Below are positions 1-5,438 of a stretch of DNA of 5,438 nucleotides, piece by piece. The DNA is taken from positions 1 through 5,438 of the forward strand of contig CAMQBP010000152.1 of the NCBI GenBank assembly GCA_946999025.1, given 5' to 3'. The translations under genes were made by a program, and so were the position numbers. Within the stretch, counting starts at the first letter, position 1. Each line of letters begins with the position of its first letter. This DNA comes from an uncultured Prevotella sp. Its GTDB lineage: Bacteria > Bacteroidota > Bacteroidia > Bacteroidales > Bacteroidaceae. The notes beneath the pieces were generated by a model. It was not told where the DNA came from. It did not search any database and worked only from the letters and a program-made list of their open reading frames with translations.

Positions 1-267
1 GATGGCATAGATGGTTTTCATCATGAATCGGAAGCCCAAAATCTTCAGGGCTACGATTAATAATGAAATGTTGATAATCATGTATGTGTTCTCCAGCTTA
101 AAGCCAGTGGCGTAATATATGATGGCCGACATACCAGTAACACCACCCGTGACGATTTCGTAGGGCATCAGGAAGATGGTGAAGGCGGTGCTGTAAAGCA
201 ACAGGCCTAACGTGATAAAGACATAGTCTTTCACTTCATTCATGACATATTCTTTATTCTTAATCAT
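1..267 (-). CDS. YitT-family integral membrane protein, N-terminal part (runs off the window)
   Basis: The first 89 codons are present; the rest lies beyond the left edge. The translation starts MIKNKEYVMNEVKDYVFITL and then shows a hydrophobic segment at about residues 15-35, a glycine-rich turn (IVTGGVTGMS, 38-47) leading into a second segment to about 55, and a third at about 62-80. The 'LMP.EIVTGGVTG.S.IIYYATG' pattern is characteristic of the YitT (DUF161) family: multi-pass inner-membrane proteins that usually end in a soluble DUF2179 domain, with no settled function. I chose the ATG at 265-267 because it overlaps the leuS stop as ATGA, the usual geometry for translational coupling; Met9 (241-243) is a possible alternative start. 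No promoter is needed between the genes, so co-transcription with leuS is inferred. The family call is fairly firm from the N-terminus, but the C-terminal domain cannot be checked here. Confidence 0.82.
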   Translation of the reverse strand, partial: MIKNKEYVMNEVKDYVFITLGLLLYSTAFTIFLMPYEIVTGGVTGMSAIIYYATGFKLENTYMIINISLLIVALKILGFRFMMKTIYAI

Positions 268-3116
268 TTTAGTACGATATTAATGATTTTTTTAGGAACG
301 ATGATAGTTTTGATAATTGTTTTGTCTGCGATGTATTTCTGTGTGCGCTCGTCGGCAAGCACCTTTTCTTCGATGGCTTCACGACTGTCGTCTATGCCGA
401 ACATCATCTGGAAACGAGCCTTTCCGTTGAATGATACCGTCATTTGTACATCGCTTTCTTTGAGATATTCCTCATTGCATACAGGCCATTGGGCATCGCA
501 AACCGAGCCCTCTCCACCCAACACATGCCACAGCTCTTCACTGATGTGTGGCGCAAAGGGTGATAACAGTTTGATGACATCTTTGAGCAGTGCCTTGTTG
601 GTGCACTTGCTTTGCGCCAGTTCGTTGATGCAGATCATGAAGGCAGAGATGGCCGTATTGTACGAAAACTGTTCGATATCGCCCGTCACTTTCTTGATGA
701 GTTTGTGCACAGACTTCAGCTGTTCTTTGGTAGGCTCATCGTCGTTGGGCAAGAATTGGTCTGTTCTGTATTCATACACCAGTCCCCATAATTTCTTCAA
801 GAACCGATGACAACCGTCAATACCGTTGGTATCCCATGGCTTGCTGGCCTCTACCGGGCCTAAGAACATTTCGTACAAGCGCAGCGTGTCGGCACCATAG
901 TCTTCGACAATCCTATCTGGATTCACCACGTTGAACATCGATTTCGACATCTTCTCGATGGCCCAGCCGCACACATATTTATCTCCTTCCAAGATAAATT
1001 CAGCCTGTTTATATTCTGGTCGCCACGCTTTGAAGGCCTCTATATCCAACACGTCGCCGTGAACTATATTCACATCCACATGAATGGGAGTAGTTTTATA
1101 TTGTTCTTTCAATCCAAATGACACGAAAACAGGCGCAGCCGAATGGTCATCGTTGTTGATACGATAAACAAAGTTGCTGCGTCCTTGTATCATTCCTTGG
1201 TTCACCAACTTCTCAAAAGGTTCTTCTTTGAAGGAGTAACCATAATCGTGTAAGAACTTATTCCAAAATCTTGAATAAATCAAGTGACCCGTGGCGTGCT
1301 CTGTTCCGCCCACGTAAAGATCTACATTCTGCCAATAAGCAGCTACGTTTTTATCCACCAATGCTTCATCGTTGTGTGGATCCATGTAACGAAGATAATA
1401 AGCTGAGCTGCCAGCAAAGCCCGGCATGGTGTTTAATTCCAACGGGAATATGGTAGAATTGTTGACAAGCGATTTGTCTACCACCTTGTTTTGTTCCACA
1501 TCCCAGGCCCATTTTTTGGCTCTACCCAATGGCGGTTCGCCTGTCTCGGTAGGCTCATACTTGTCAATCTCAGGCAATTCGAGCGGCAAGCATTCTTCGG
1601 GTATCATGTGAGGCATGCCGTCTTGGTAATACACAGGGAAGGGTTCGCCCCAGTAGCGCTGACGAGAGAAGATGGCATCGCGCAGGCGATAGTTCACCCG
1701 AACGCGCCCGATACCCTGTTCAACCACATATTTTCGGGTGGCCGCAATGGCCTCTTTCACCGTCAATCCATTGAGGCTCAACGCTGTTTGTTTTCCTTCT
1801 GCCGGACTGTTAATCATGATTCCCTCTTTTGCATCGTAGCTCTCTTCACTCACATCAGTTCCTTCAATCAGCGGAATGATGGGCAGATTGAAGTGCTTGG
1901 CAAAGGCATAGTCGCGACTGTCGTGTGCCGGAACGGCCATAATGGCCCCTGTTCCATAGCCAGCCAGTACATAGTCGCTCACCCAAATAGGGATGTTTTC
2001 GCCTGTCAATGGGTTCACGGCGTAGCTTCCGGTGAACACTCCGGTTACTTTTCTATCGGCGATGCGTTCCCGTTCGGTACGCTTTTTTGTTGCGTCTACA
2101 TATTCTTCTACGGCTGTTGCCTGCTCGGGAGTGGTCACTTGGCTGACGTATTCGCTCTCTGGCGCCAGCACCATGAACGTAACACCGAACATGGTATCGG
2201 CGCGGGTGGTGAACACCGTCAAACACAGGTCATCGTGGTTGGCCACTTTGAACTGCACTTCGGTACCTTGCGAGCGTCCAATCCAGTTGCGTTGTGTTTC
2301 TTTCAACGACTCCGTCCAGTTTACTTTTTCCAGTCCATCGAGCAAGCGTTGCGCATACGCAGACACGCGCAAGCACCATTGTTTCATTTTCTTTTGCACC
2401 ACGGGGTAGCCACCTCGCTCGCTCACGCCATCTACCACCTCATCGTTGGCCAGCACAGTGCCCAGTCCGGCACACCAGTTTACCATCGTTTCGCCCAGGT
2501 AAGCAATGCGATAGTTCATGAGCGTTTGCTGCTGTTGAAGCTCAGTCATAGCTTTCCATTCATCGGCTGTGAACTGTAGTTCTTCACTCTGAGCCACGTT
2601 CAAACCGTCAGTGCCTTTGGTTTCAAAGTGCTGTACGAGCGACGTAATAGGCTGTGCTTTCTGCAAATCGTTGTCATAATACGATTGAAACATTTTGATG
2701 AACGCCCATTGTGTCCACTTGTAATATGCCGGATCGCAGGTTCTAATCTCACGATCCCAATCGAACGAAAATCCTATCTTGTCCAGCTGCTCACGATAAT
2801 GCTTGATGTTTGCTTCGGTAGTGATGGAGGGATGTTGCCCCGTTTGTATGGCATACTGCTCGGCTGGCAGTCCATAGGCGTCGTAGCCCATGGGGTTGAG
2901 AACGTTGAATCCATTCTGTCGCTTGTATCGCGCATAGATATCACTGGCAATATAGCCCAAAGGATGGCCTACATGAAGGCCCGCTCCAGATGGGTAGGGG
3001 AACATGTTGAGTACATAATATTTCTTTTTTTGGGCATCTTCCACAACGTGATAGGTTTTGTTTTTCACCCACTGTTGCTGCCACTTTTTCTCAATTTCTC
3101 TGAAATTGTATTCCAT
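264..3116 (-). CDS. leuS: Leucyl-tRNA synthetase, class Ia
   Basis: This cytoplasmic enzyme charges tRNA-Leu with leucine using ATP. The 950-residue protein is complete and of the usual Bacteroidota length. The HIGH motif appears as HVGH (48-51) within PYPSGAGLHVGHPLGY, and KMSKS is at 722-726. The CP1 editing domain carries the threonine-rich TTRADT (303-308) and GTGAIMAVPAHDSRD (388-402); D402 matches the conserved aspartate that contacts the amino group of misacylated amino acids. The second catalytic half includes SRQRYWG (484-490) and YVGGTEHATGHL (601-612). A leucine-specific insertion (about 645-718) precedes KMSKS, followed by the anticodon-binding helical domain (about 745-885) and a small C-terminal domain. 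An extra segment of about 50 residues lies at roughly 150-205, and most zinc-ribbon cysteines after NWC (212-214) are absent. The start MEYNFREIEKKWQ matches the family N-terminus; a short AGGA lies upstream but is not needed in this phylum. The stop overlaps the next gene's ATG. Confidence 0.98.
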   Translation of the reverse strand: MEYNFREIEKKWQQQWVKNKTYHVVEDAQKKKYYVLNMFPYPSGAGLHVGHPLGYIASDIYARYKRQNGFNVLNPMGYDAYGLPAEQYAIQTGQHPSITTEANIKHYREQLDKIGFSFDWDREIRTCDPAYYKWTQWAFIKMFQSYYDNDLQKAQPITSLVQHFETKGTDGLNVAQSEELQFTADEWKAMTELQQQQTLMNYRIAYLGETMVNWCAGLGTVLANDEVVDGVSERGGYPVVQKKMKQWCLRVSAYAQRLLDGLEKVNWTESLKETQRNWIGRSQGTEVQFKVANHDDLCLTVFTTRADTMFGVTFMVLAPESEYVSQVTTPEQATAVEEYVDATKKRTERERIADRKVTGVFTGSYAVNPLTGENIPIWVSDYVLAGYGTGAIMAVPAHDSRDYAFAKHFNLPIIPLIEGTDVSEESYDAKEGIMINSPAEGKQTALSLNGLTVKEAIAATRKYVVEQGIGRVRVNYRLRDAIFSRQRYWGEPFPVYYQDGMPHMIPEECLPLELPEIDKYEPTETGEPPLGRAKKWAWDVEQNKVVDKSLVNNSTIFPLELNTMPGFAGSSAYYLRYMDPHNDEALVDKNVAAYWQNVDLYVGGTEHATGHLIYSRFWNKFLHDYGYSFKEEPFEKLVNQGMIQGRSNFVYRINNDDHSAAPVFVSFGLKEQYKTTPIHVDVNIVHGDVLDIEAFKAWRPEYKQAEFILEGDKYVCGWAIEKMSKSMFNVVNPDRIVEDYGADTLRLYEMFLGPVEASKPWDTNGIDGCHRFLKKLWGLVYEYRTDQFLPNDDEPTKEQLKSVHKLIKKVTGDIEQFSYNTAISAFMICINELAQSKCTNKALLKDVIKLLSPFAPHISEELWHVLGGEGSVCDAQWPVCNEEYLKESDVQMTVSFNGKARFQMMFGIDDSREAIEEKVLADERTQKYIADKTIIKTIIVPKKIINIVLK

Positions 3117-3169
3117 AAGATATCCTAAATTAACGTTCTATAGTGTTTCGAAGTGTATATAATAGGTGG

Positions 3170-3177
3170 CAAAAGTA
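3170..3177 (-). promoter_or_regulatory. Probable leuS promoter, Bacteroidota -7 box
   Basis: Read on the minus strand, this is TACTTTTG, an exact match to the Bacteroidota -7 consensus TAnnTTTG. It would start transcription near 3163, giving a leader of about 45 bases before the leuS ATG. The -33 side is poor: the best candidate is a TATG about 23 bases upstream rather than TTTG. A promoter here is expected because leuS is separated from upp by 671 bases. The call rests on the motif and its position only. Confidence 0.6.
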
Positions 3178-3317
3178 CGAAAAAAATAAGATATGGATTG
3201 CATAAATACTGAATTTTATTAATAATAACCTGTCTGACAGCAGTTGATACGACAAACGCCAACGTTGTGGAAAGAGGATGAAACTGCACTGATGTATCGT
3301 GTTTCAACAGAGAATGC

Positions 3318-3353
3318 GACATTGATAAATGTCCTAATTATTTACCAAATAAT
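3318..3353. repeat. Two adjacent short perfect dyads
   Basis: GACATT and AATGTC flank GATA (3318-3333), and three bases further ATTATTT and AAATAAT flank ACC (3337-3353). Both arm pairs are perfect (6 and 7 base pairs). They lie about 140-180 bases upstream of the leuS -7 box. They could be protein-binding sites or small hairpins. In DNA this AT-rich, short dyads also arise by chance, so no role is claimed. Confidence 0.35.
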
Positions 3354-3454
3354 GGCCTTAAAATGGCACTTCATATTTGATAAAATAGAAAAAAATAATA
3401 GGCAGGGAGGAAGCAAAAATGAGATTTTTGGGTAAGAAAAATAAGATTTCGGTG

Positions 3455-3559
3455 CAATAGCCTTGAGTTAGGGTTGCTATATGCATGACTTTTCGCCGCT
3501 ATAGCTATGCTATAACGCCTCAAAAGCATGCCTATTGCGGTGTAAAAGCAATGCTATTG
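3455..3559. repeat. REP-like structured element made of three related 22-base units
   Basis: Three units of 22 bases share the core AAAAG(T)CATGC or AAAAGCAATGC and end in TAT(T/A)G. Unit 1 is inverted (3477-3498). Units 2 (3516-3537) and 3 (3538-3559) are direct, head to tail and without a gap. Units 1 and 2 fold into an imperfect hairpin spanning 3476-3538 with about 23 pairs, a bulge at 3488, an internal loop at 3494-3496/3518-3521 and a five-base loop at 3505-3509. An outer stem can form between CAATAGC (3455-3461) and GCTATTG (3553-3559). The apical stem's single C/A mismatch (3499/3515) becomes a G-U pair in RNA made from the minus strand, the direction of upp and leuS. This pattern resembles dispersed extragenic palindromes, but the other copies needed to prove it are outside the window. 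Confidence 0.6.
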
Positions 3560-3646
3560 GTATGAAAAAGATAACAAAAACGCTGCTTGATATATGGGTG
3601 AAGATGCAATATATTGAGCCTGAATGAGATACGAAAAACGCTCATT

Positions 3647-3694
3647 TTTGGCGTATTTGCAAACTTTGGTGATGTTGTTTGCAAATACGCCAAA
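3647..3694. repeat. Perfect 18-base inverted repeat with a 12-base loop
   Basis: The left arm TTTGGCGTATTTGCAAAC (3647-3664) is the exact reverse complement of the right arm GTTTGCAAATACGCCAAA (3677-3694), with 12 bases between. The structure lies about 94-141 bases beyond the upp stop codon. Neither side is followed by a proper T tract on either strand, so it is not a standard intrinsic terminator. It could protect the 3' end of the upp transcript, slow polymerase, be a protein-binding palindrome, or be a dispersed repeat. The inverted repeat is certain; its role is open. Confidence 0.8.
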
Positions 3695-3722
3695 TATAAA
3701 GAAGTAGGTAGTCAAGAAAATT

Positions 3723-3748
3723 CATCATCATTTTGATGTGTGATGATG
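3723..3748 (-). terminator. Probable weak terminator of upp
   Basis: Arms CATCATCA and TGATGATG (8 perfect pairs, loop of 10 bases) form a hairpin that begins about 40 bases past the upp stop codon. On the minus strand it is followed by AATTTTCTTG, a modest T-rich tail. On the plus strand it is followed by CTTTTTA, a better tail, so it may act in both directions. The stem is AT-rich, so termination may be incomplete and some read-through towards leuS is possible. Confidence 0.5.
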
Positions 3749-3787
3749 CTTTTTATCGACGGGTATCATCTTGCGATAGGAGTGTGG

Positions 3788-4447
3788 TTACAGCTTTTCG
3801 CCGTAGCAAAGGTCACCGGCATCCCCGAATCCCGGTACGATGTATTGATGTTCGTTCAATCCCGGATCGATGGCAGCGCACCAGATGGTGGTTTTATCCT
3901 CGGGGAAAGTCTTCTTGATGTGTTCAATACCTTCCGGACTGGCAATGACACATGCTACGTGAATGCGCTTGGGCGTGCCCTTGGTGAGGAAAGCCTTGTA
4001 GCCCAATTCCATCGACGCACCGGTGGCCAGCATGGGGTCGGCGATGATCAAAGTCTTACCGTCGATGCTCGGCGTGGCCAAATATTCTACATGAACGCCA
4101 ATGTTGTGGTGTTCCTCGTCGGTATATTCGCGGTAGGCAGAAACGAAGGCGTTGCCCGCATGGTCGAAGATGTTGAGGAATCCGTTGTGAAAGGGAAGAC
4201 CGGCGCGGAAGATGGTTGCCAAGACAATCTTGTCGGCAGGAACGTTGACTTGTGAAATACCCAATGGGGTAGTAACATCCTTGGTTTCGTAATCCAATTG
4301 CTTGGAAATCTCGTAAGCCTCCAGTTCGCCAATTCTCTGGATGTTGTTACGAAACAGCAAGCGGTTCTTTTGGTAGTCTACATCTCTCGTCTCAGCCAAA
4401 TATTGATTGATGATAGAGTTAGACTCACTTAGGTTGATAATTTTCAT
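3788..4447 (-). CDS. upp: Uracil phosphoribosyltransferase (UPRTase)
   Basis: This enzyme makes UMP and pyrophosphate from uracil and PRPP in cytoplasmic pyrimidine salvage. The 219-residue protein is complete; the family is usually about 208-220. Landmarks in order: FRAGLPFHNGFLN (80-92), matching the conserved 'RAG' segment; the PRPP-binding loop ADPMLATGAS (136-145); CVIASPEGIE (166-175); and the uracil-binding C-terminus DPGLNEHQYIVPGFGDAGD (194-212), which closely follows the family pattern. The N-terminus MKIINLSESNSIINQYLAETRD looks like the Bacteroidota form, which supports the ATG at 4445-4447. There is no clear ribosome-binding site, as is common in this phylum. The gene is divergent from pckA, and its promoter lies inside a perfect inverted repeat at 4466-4516. 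Downstream are two hairpins before leuS, so it is probably monocistronic. Confidence 0.97.
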   Translation of the reverse strand: MKIINLSESNSIINQYLAETRDVDYQKNRLLFRNNIQRIGELEAYEISKQLDYETKDVTTPLGISQVNVPADKIVLATIFRAGLPFHNGFLNIFDHAGNAFVSAYREYTDEEHHNIGVHVEYLATPSIDGKTLIIADPMLATGASMELGYKAFLTKGTPKRIHVACVIASPEGIEHIKKTFPEDKTTIWCAAIDPGLNEHQYIVPGFGDAGDLCYGEKL

Positions 4448-4472
4448 TGCGTAGCGTATGTTATGTTTTCAC

Positions 4473-4505
4473 TTTGCAAAAATAGGCAATTTCCGTTTAT
4501 TTTTG
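4473..4505 (+). promoter_or_regulatory. Possible mirror-image promoter towards pckA
   Basis: The same palindrome gives TTTG (4473-4476), 21 bases, then TATTTTTG (4498-4505) on the plus strand. This equals the upp promoter in quality and would start near 4512, about 180 bases ahead of pckA. It may be a second pckA promoter, a source of a short divergent transcript, or a by-product of palindrome symmetry. A more conventional pckA promoter lies downstream at 4600-4630. Confidence 0.45.
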
Positions 4506-4509
4506 CAAA
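4477..4509 (-). promoter_or_regulatory. Probable upp promoter
   Basis: On the minus strand, TTTG (4506-4509) is followed 21 bases later by TATTTTTG (4477-4484), exact matches to the Bacteroidota -33 and -7 boxes at a usual spacing. The predicted start is near 4470, giving a leader of about 22 bases before the upp ATG. Both boxes sit inside the 19-base inverted repeat, so any protein binding that palindrome would compete with RNA polymerase. Confidence 0.75.
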
Positions 4510-4599
4510 GTGAAAATTGCAAATGTCAGTGCCATGCGTTGTTTTTTCATTTCTTTAACTCAAAGAGTACAGCCTATATACATTTTTTACAGGCTAAAA

Positions 4600-4630
4600 T
4601 TTGTCAACCTATTTATTTTAGTTAATTTTG
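4600..4630 (+). promoter_or_regulatory. Probable pckA promoter
   Basis: TTTG (4600-4603), a 19-base spacer, and TAATTTTG (4623-4630) match the Bacteroidota -33/-7 promoter exactly, with good spacing. The predicted start is near 4637, leaving an AT-rich leader of about 55 bases with no Shine-Dalgarno sequence before the pckA ATG. A broken dyad AGCCT...AGGCT (4571-4595) ends five bases upstream of the -33 box and could be an operator. Confidence 0.78.
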
Positions 4631-4634
4631 TAGT

Positions 4635-4650
4635 CGTCAATGAAATGACG
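4635..4650 (+). other. Small hairpin at the start of the pckA leader
   Basis: CGTCA (4635-4639) and TGACG (4646-4650) form a five-pair stem with a six-base loop, right at the predicted 5' end of the pckA mRNA. Such stems can protect a transcript end, but a five-pair stem is weak and could be chance. Confidence 0.3.
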
Positions 4651-4692
4651 CAATACAGAATAATTATTCACACTTAAATACATTTAAATATA

Positions 4693-5438
4693 ATGGCAAA
4701 GTTTGATAAATCTGTACTGGAAAAGTACGGAATTACTGGTACAACAGAAGTTGTTTACAATCCTTCTTACGAAGTGTTGTTTGAAGAAGAGACCAAAGAA
4801 GGTCTGGAAGGCTTTGAGAAAGGCCAAGAAACCGAACTGGGTGCAGTTTGTGTACAAACAGGTATTTACACGGGTCGTTCACCTAAGGACAAATTTATCG
4901 TTGACGATGCAAACTCTCACGACACGGTTTGGTGGACCACAGATGAATATAAGAACGACAACCACAAGATGACAGAAGATGCTTGGAAGGTTGTTAATGA
5001 GTTGGCTAAGAAAGAACTTTCCAACAAGCGTTTGTTCGTAGTAGACGGTTTCTGCGGTGCCAACAAGGACACTCGCATGAAGATTCGCTTCATCGTTGAG
5101 GTGGCATGGCAGGCTCACTTTGTGACCAACATGTTCATCCGTCCTGTTAATCAAGAAGAACTCGACCAGGAACCCGACTTCATTGTTTACAATGCTTCTA
5201 AGGCTAAGGTAGAGAACTACAAAGAACTGGGCTTGAACTCTGAAACCTGTGTTGCTTTCAACGTAACGACCAAAGAGCAGGTTATCCTGAACACTTGGTA
5301 CGGTGGTGAAATGAAGAAGGGTATGTTCTCAATGATGAACTACTATTTGCCACTGAAAGGCATTGCTTCAATGCACTGCTCTGCCAACACTGACATGAAC
5401 GGTGAGAACACCGCTATCTTCTTCGGATTGTCAGGAAC
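4693..5438 (+). CDS. pckA: ATP-dependent phosphoenolpyruvate carboxykinase, N-terminal part (runs off the window)
   Basis: This cytoplasmic enzyme catalyses oxaloacetate + ATP <-> PEP + CO2 + ADP. It serves gluconeogenesis or, in succinate-producing Bacteroidota, CO2 fixation into oxaloacetate. The first 248 codons are present, a little under half of the usual roughly 535. Visible family motifs are TGRSPKDKFIV (60-70), whose R62 matches the substrate-binding arginine; DGFCGANKDTRMKIRFI (118-134); NTWYGGEMKKGMFSMMNYYLP (200-220) with Y203, K208 and K209 in the active-site positions; and SMHCSAN (226-232), whose H228 matches the metal-binding histidine. The window ends within FFGLSG (243-248), the beginning of the kinase-1a P-loop (family form GLSGTGKTT). 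The ATG at 4693 gives MAKFDKSVLEKYGI, a normal start for the family. Codons favour GGT, AAC and CGT, in keeping with high expression. The gene is divergent from upp. Confidence 0.97.
   Translation, partial: MAKFDKSVLEKYGITGTTEVVYNPSYEVLFEEETKEGLEGFEKGQETELGAVCVQTGIYTGRSPKDKFIVDDANSHDTVWWTTDEYKNDNHKMTEDAWKVVNELAKKELSNKRLFVVDGFCGANKDTRMKIRFIVEVAWQAHFVTNMFIRPVNQEELDQEPDFIVYNASKAKVENYKELGLNSETCVAFNVTTKEQVILNTWYGGEMKKGMFSMMNYYLPLKGIASMHCSANTDMNGENTAIFFGLSG

Larger units (their letters stand above)
3117..3787. other. 671-base gene-free, structured region between upp and leuS
   Basis: No open reading frame here resembles a known protein, and the two longest (63 and 65 codons) overlap on opposite strands and look like chance. 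From the leuS side outward it holds the leuS -7 box, a CTGTC/GACAG dyad (3230-3240), two adjacent dyads (3318-3333 and 3337-3353), the hairpin-forming repeat element (3455-3559), a perfect 18-base inverted repeat (3647-3694) and the upp terminator-like hairpin (3723-3748). I saw no tRNA, rRNA or riboswitch. A small RNA is possible but nothing proves one. Confidence 0.7.
4466..4516. repeat. Perfect 19-base inverted repeat covering the upp promoter
   Basis: The left arm TTTTCACTTTGCAAAAATA (4466-4484) is the exact reverse complement of the right arm TATTTTTGCAAAGTGAAAA (4498-4516), with 13 bases between. Each arm contains a TTTG and a TAnnTTTG box in opposite orientations, so the repeat holds one Bacteroidota-type promoter per strand, mirrored around the centre near 4491. 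In DNA it could bind a dimeric regulator. In RNA the whole palindrome would lie at or upstream of the upp start point, so a binding or promoter role is more likely than an RNA hairpin for upp. Confidence 0.85.

Noticed and set aside
283..810. A 175-codon plus-strand frame opposite the 3' end of leuS
   Set aside because: It is a Ser- and Leu-rich shadow of the leuS coding sequence, with no family resemblance.
1491..2579. A 362-codon open frame on the plus strand opposite leuS
   Set aside because: It lies wholly antisense to a well-supported LeuRS, its protein shows no recognisable domain and is rich in His, Cys and Phe, and long antisense frames are a common by-product of codon bias.
3125..3322. 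A 65-codon minus-strand frame ending just before leuS
   Set aside because: It runs straight through the leuS -7 box and AT-rich leader, so its C-terminal half is merely translated promoter; nothing in the protein is recognisable.
3244..3435. A 63-codon plus-strand frame with a TTG start
   Set aside because: It overlaps the opposite frame above, has no ribosome-binding site or promoter and no recognisable sequence.
3455..3559. CRISPR array
   Set aside because: The units are 22 bases, contiguous without spacers, imperfect and partly inverted, so they do not fit a repeat-spacer array.
3647..3694. Calling the 18-base stem an intrinsic terminator
   Set aside because: After the stem the minus strand reads AAAAATGAG and the plus strand reads TATAAAG; neither gives the required T tract.
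3117..3787. T-box or other amino-acid riboswitch controlling leuS
   Set aside because: I found no T-box bulge sequence or specifier-loop architecture, and the predicted leuS leader is only about 45 bases. T-boxes are also not expected in this phylum.
3740..4255. A 171-codon plus-strand frame opposite upp
   Set aside because: It is antisense to conserved UPRTase motifs, has no recognisable domain and no promoter motif that I could see.
4879..5154. A 91-codon minus-strand frame opposite pckA
   Set aside because: It is antisense to conserved PEP carboxykinase sequence and has no independent support.

Overview
The window looks like a chromosomal segment from a member of the Bacteroidales, most likely Prevotella or a close relative. 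The LeuRS, UPRTase and PEP carboxykinase proteins all read as Bacteroidota-type versions. The upstream regions carry the Bacteroidota promoter motif (-33 TTTG, -7 TAnnTTTG) rather than sigma70 boxes, and the genes mostly lack Shine-Dalgarno sequences. The genus is an inference from protein character, not from a marker gene.

Layout from left to right. A YitT-type membrane protein gene enters on the minus strand, with only its first 89 codons present (1-267). It overlaps the end of leuS by four bases (ATGA). leuS (264-3116, minus) encodes a complete 950-residue leucyl-tRNA synthetase with a TAnnTTTG box about 50 bases upstream. A 671-base stretch without a convincing gene follows (3117-3787). 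It is rich in structure: small dyads, an element of about 105 bases built from three related 22-base units (3455-3559), a perfect 18-base inverted repeat (3647-3694), and a short terminator-like hairpin just after upp (3723-3748). upp (3788-4447, minus) encodes a complete uracil phosphoribosyltransferase. A 245-base divergent intergenic region separates it from pckA (4693 to the window end, plus), the ATP-dependent PEP carboxykinase, which is cut off inside its P-loop.

The genes are housekeeping and do not form one pathway. leuS serves translation and upp salvages uracil to UMP. pckA interconverts oxaloacetate and PEP; in succinate-forming Bacteroidota it can run towards oxaloacetate, fixing CO2 and making ATP. 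leuS and yitT are probably co-transcribed. upp could read towards leuS, but the hairpins after it argue for separate units.

No new gene system is visible. The most unusual features are non-coding: a perfect 19-base inverted repeat (4466-4516) that places a complete Bacteroidota promoter on each strand in mirror symmetry between upp and pckA, and the structured repeat element between upp and leuS.
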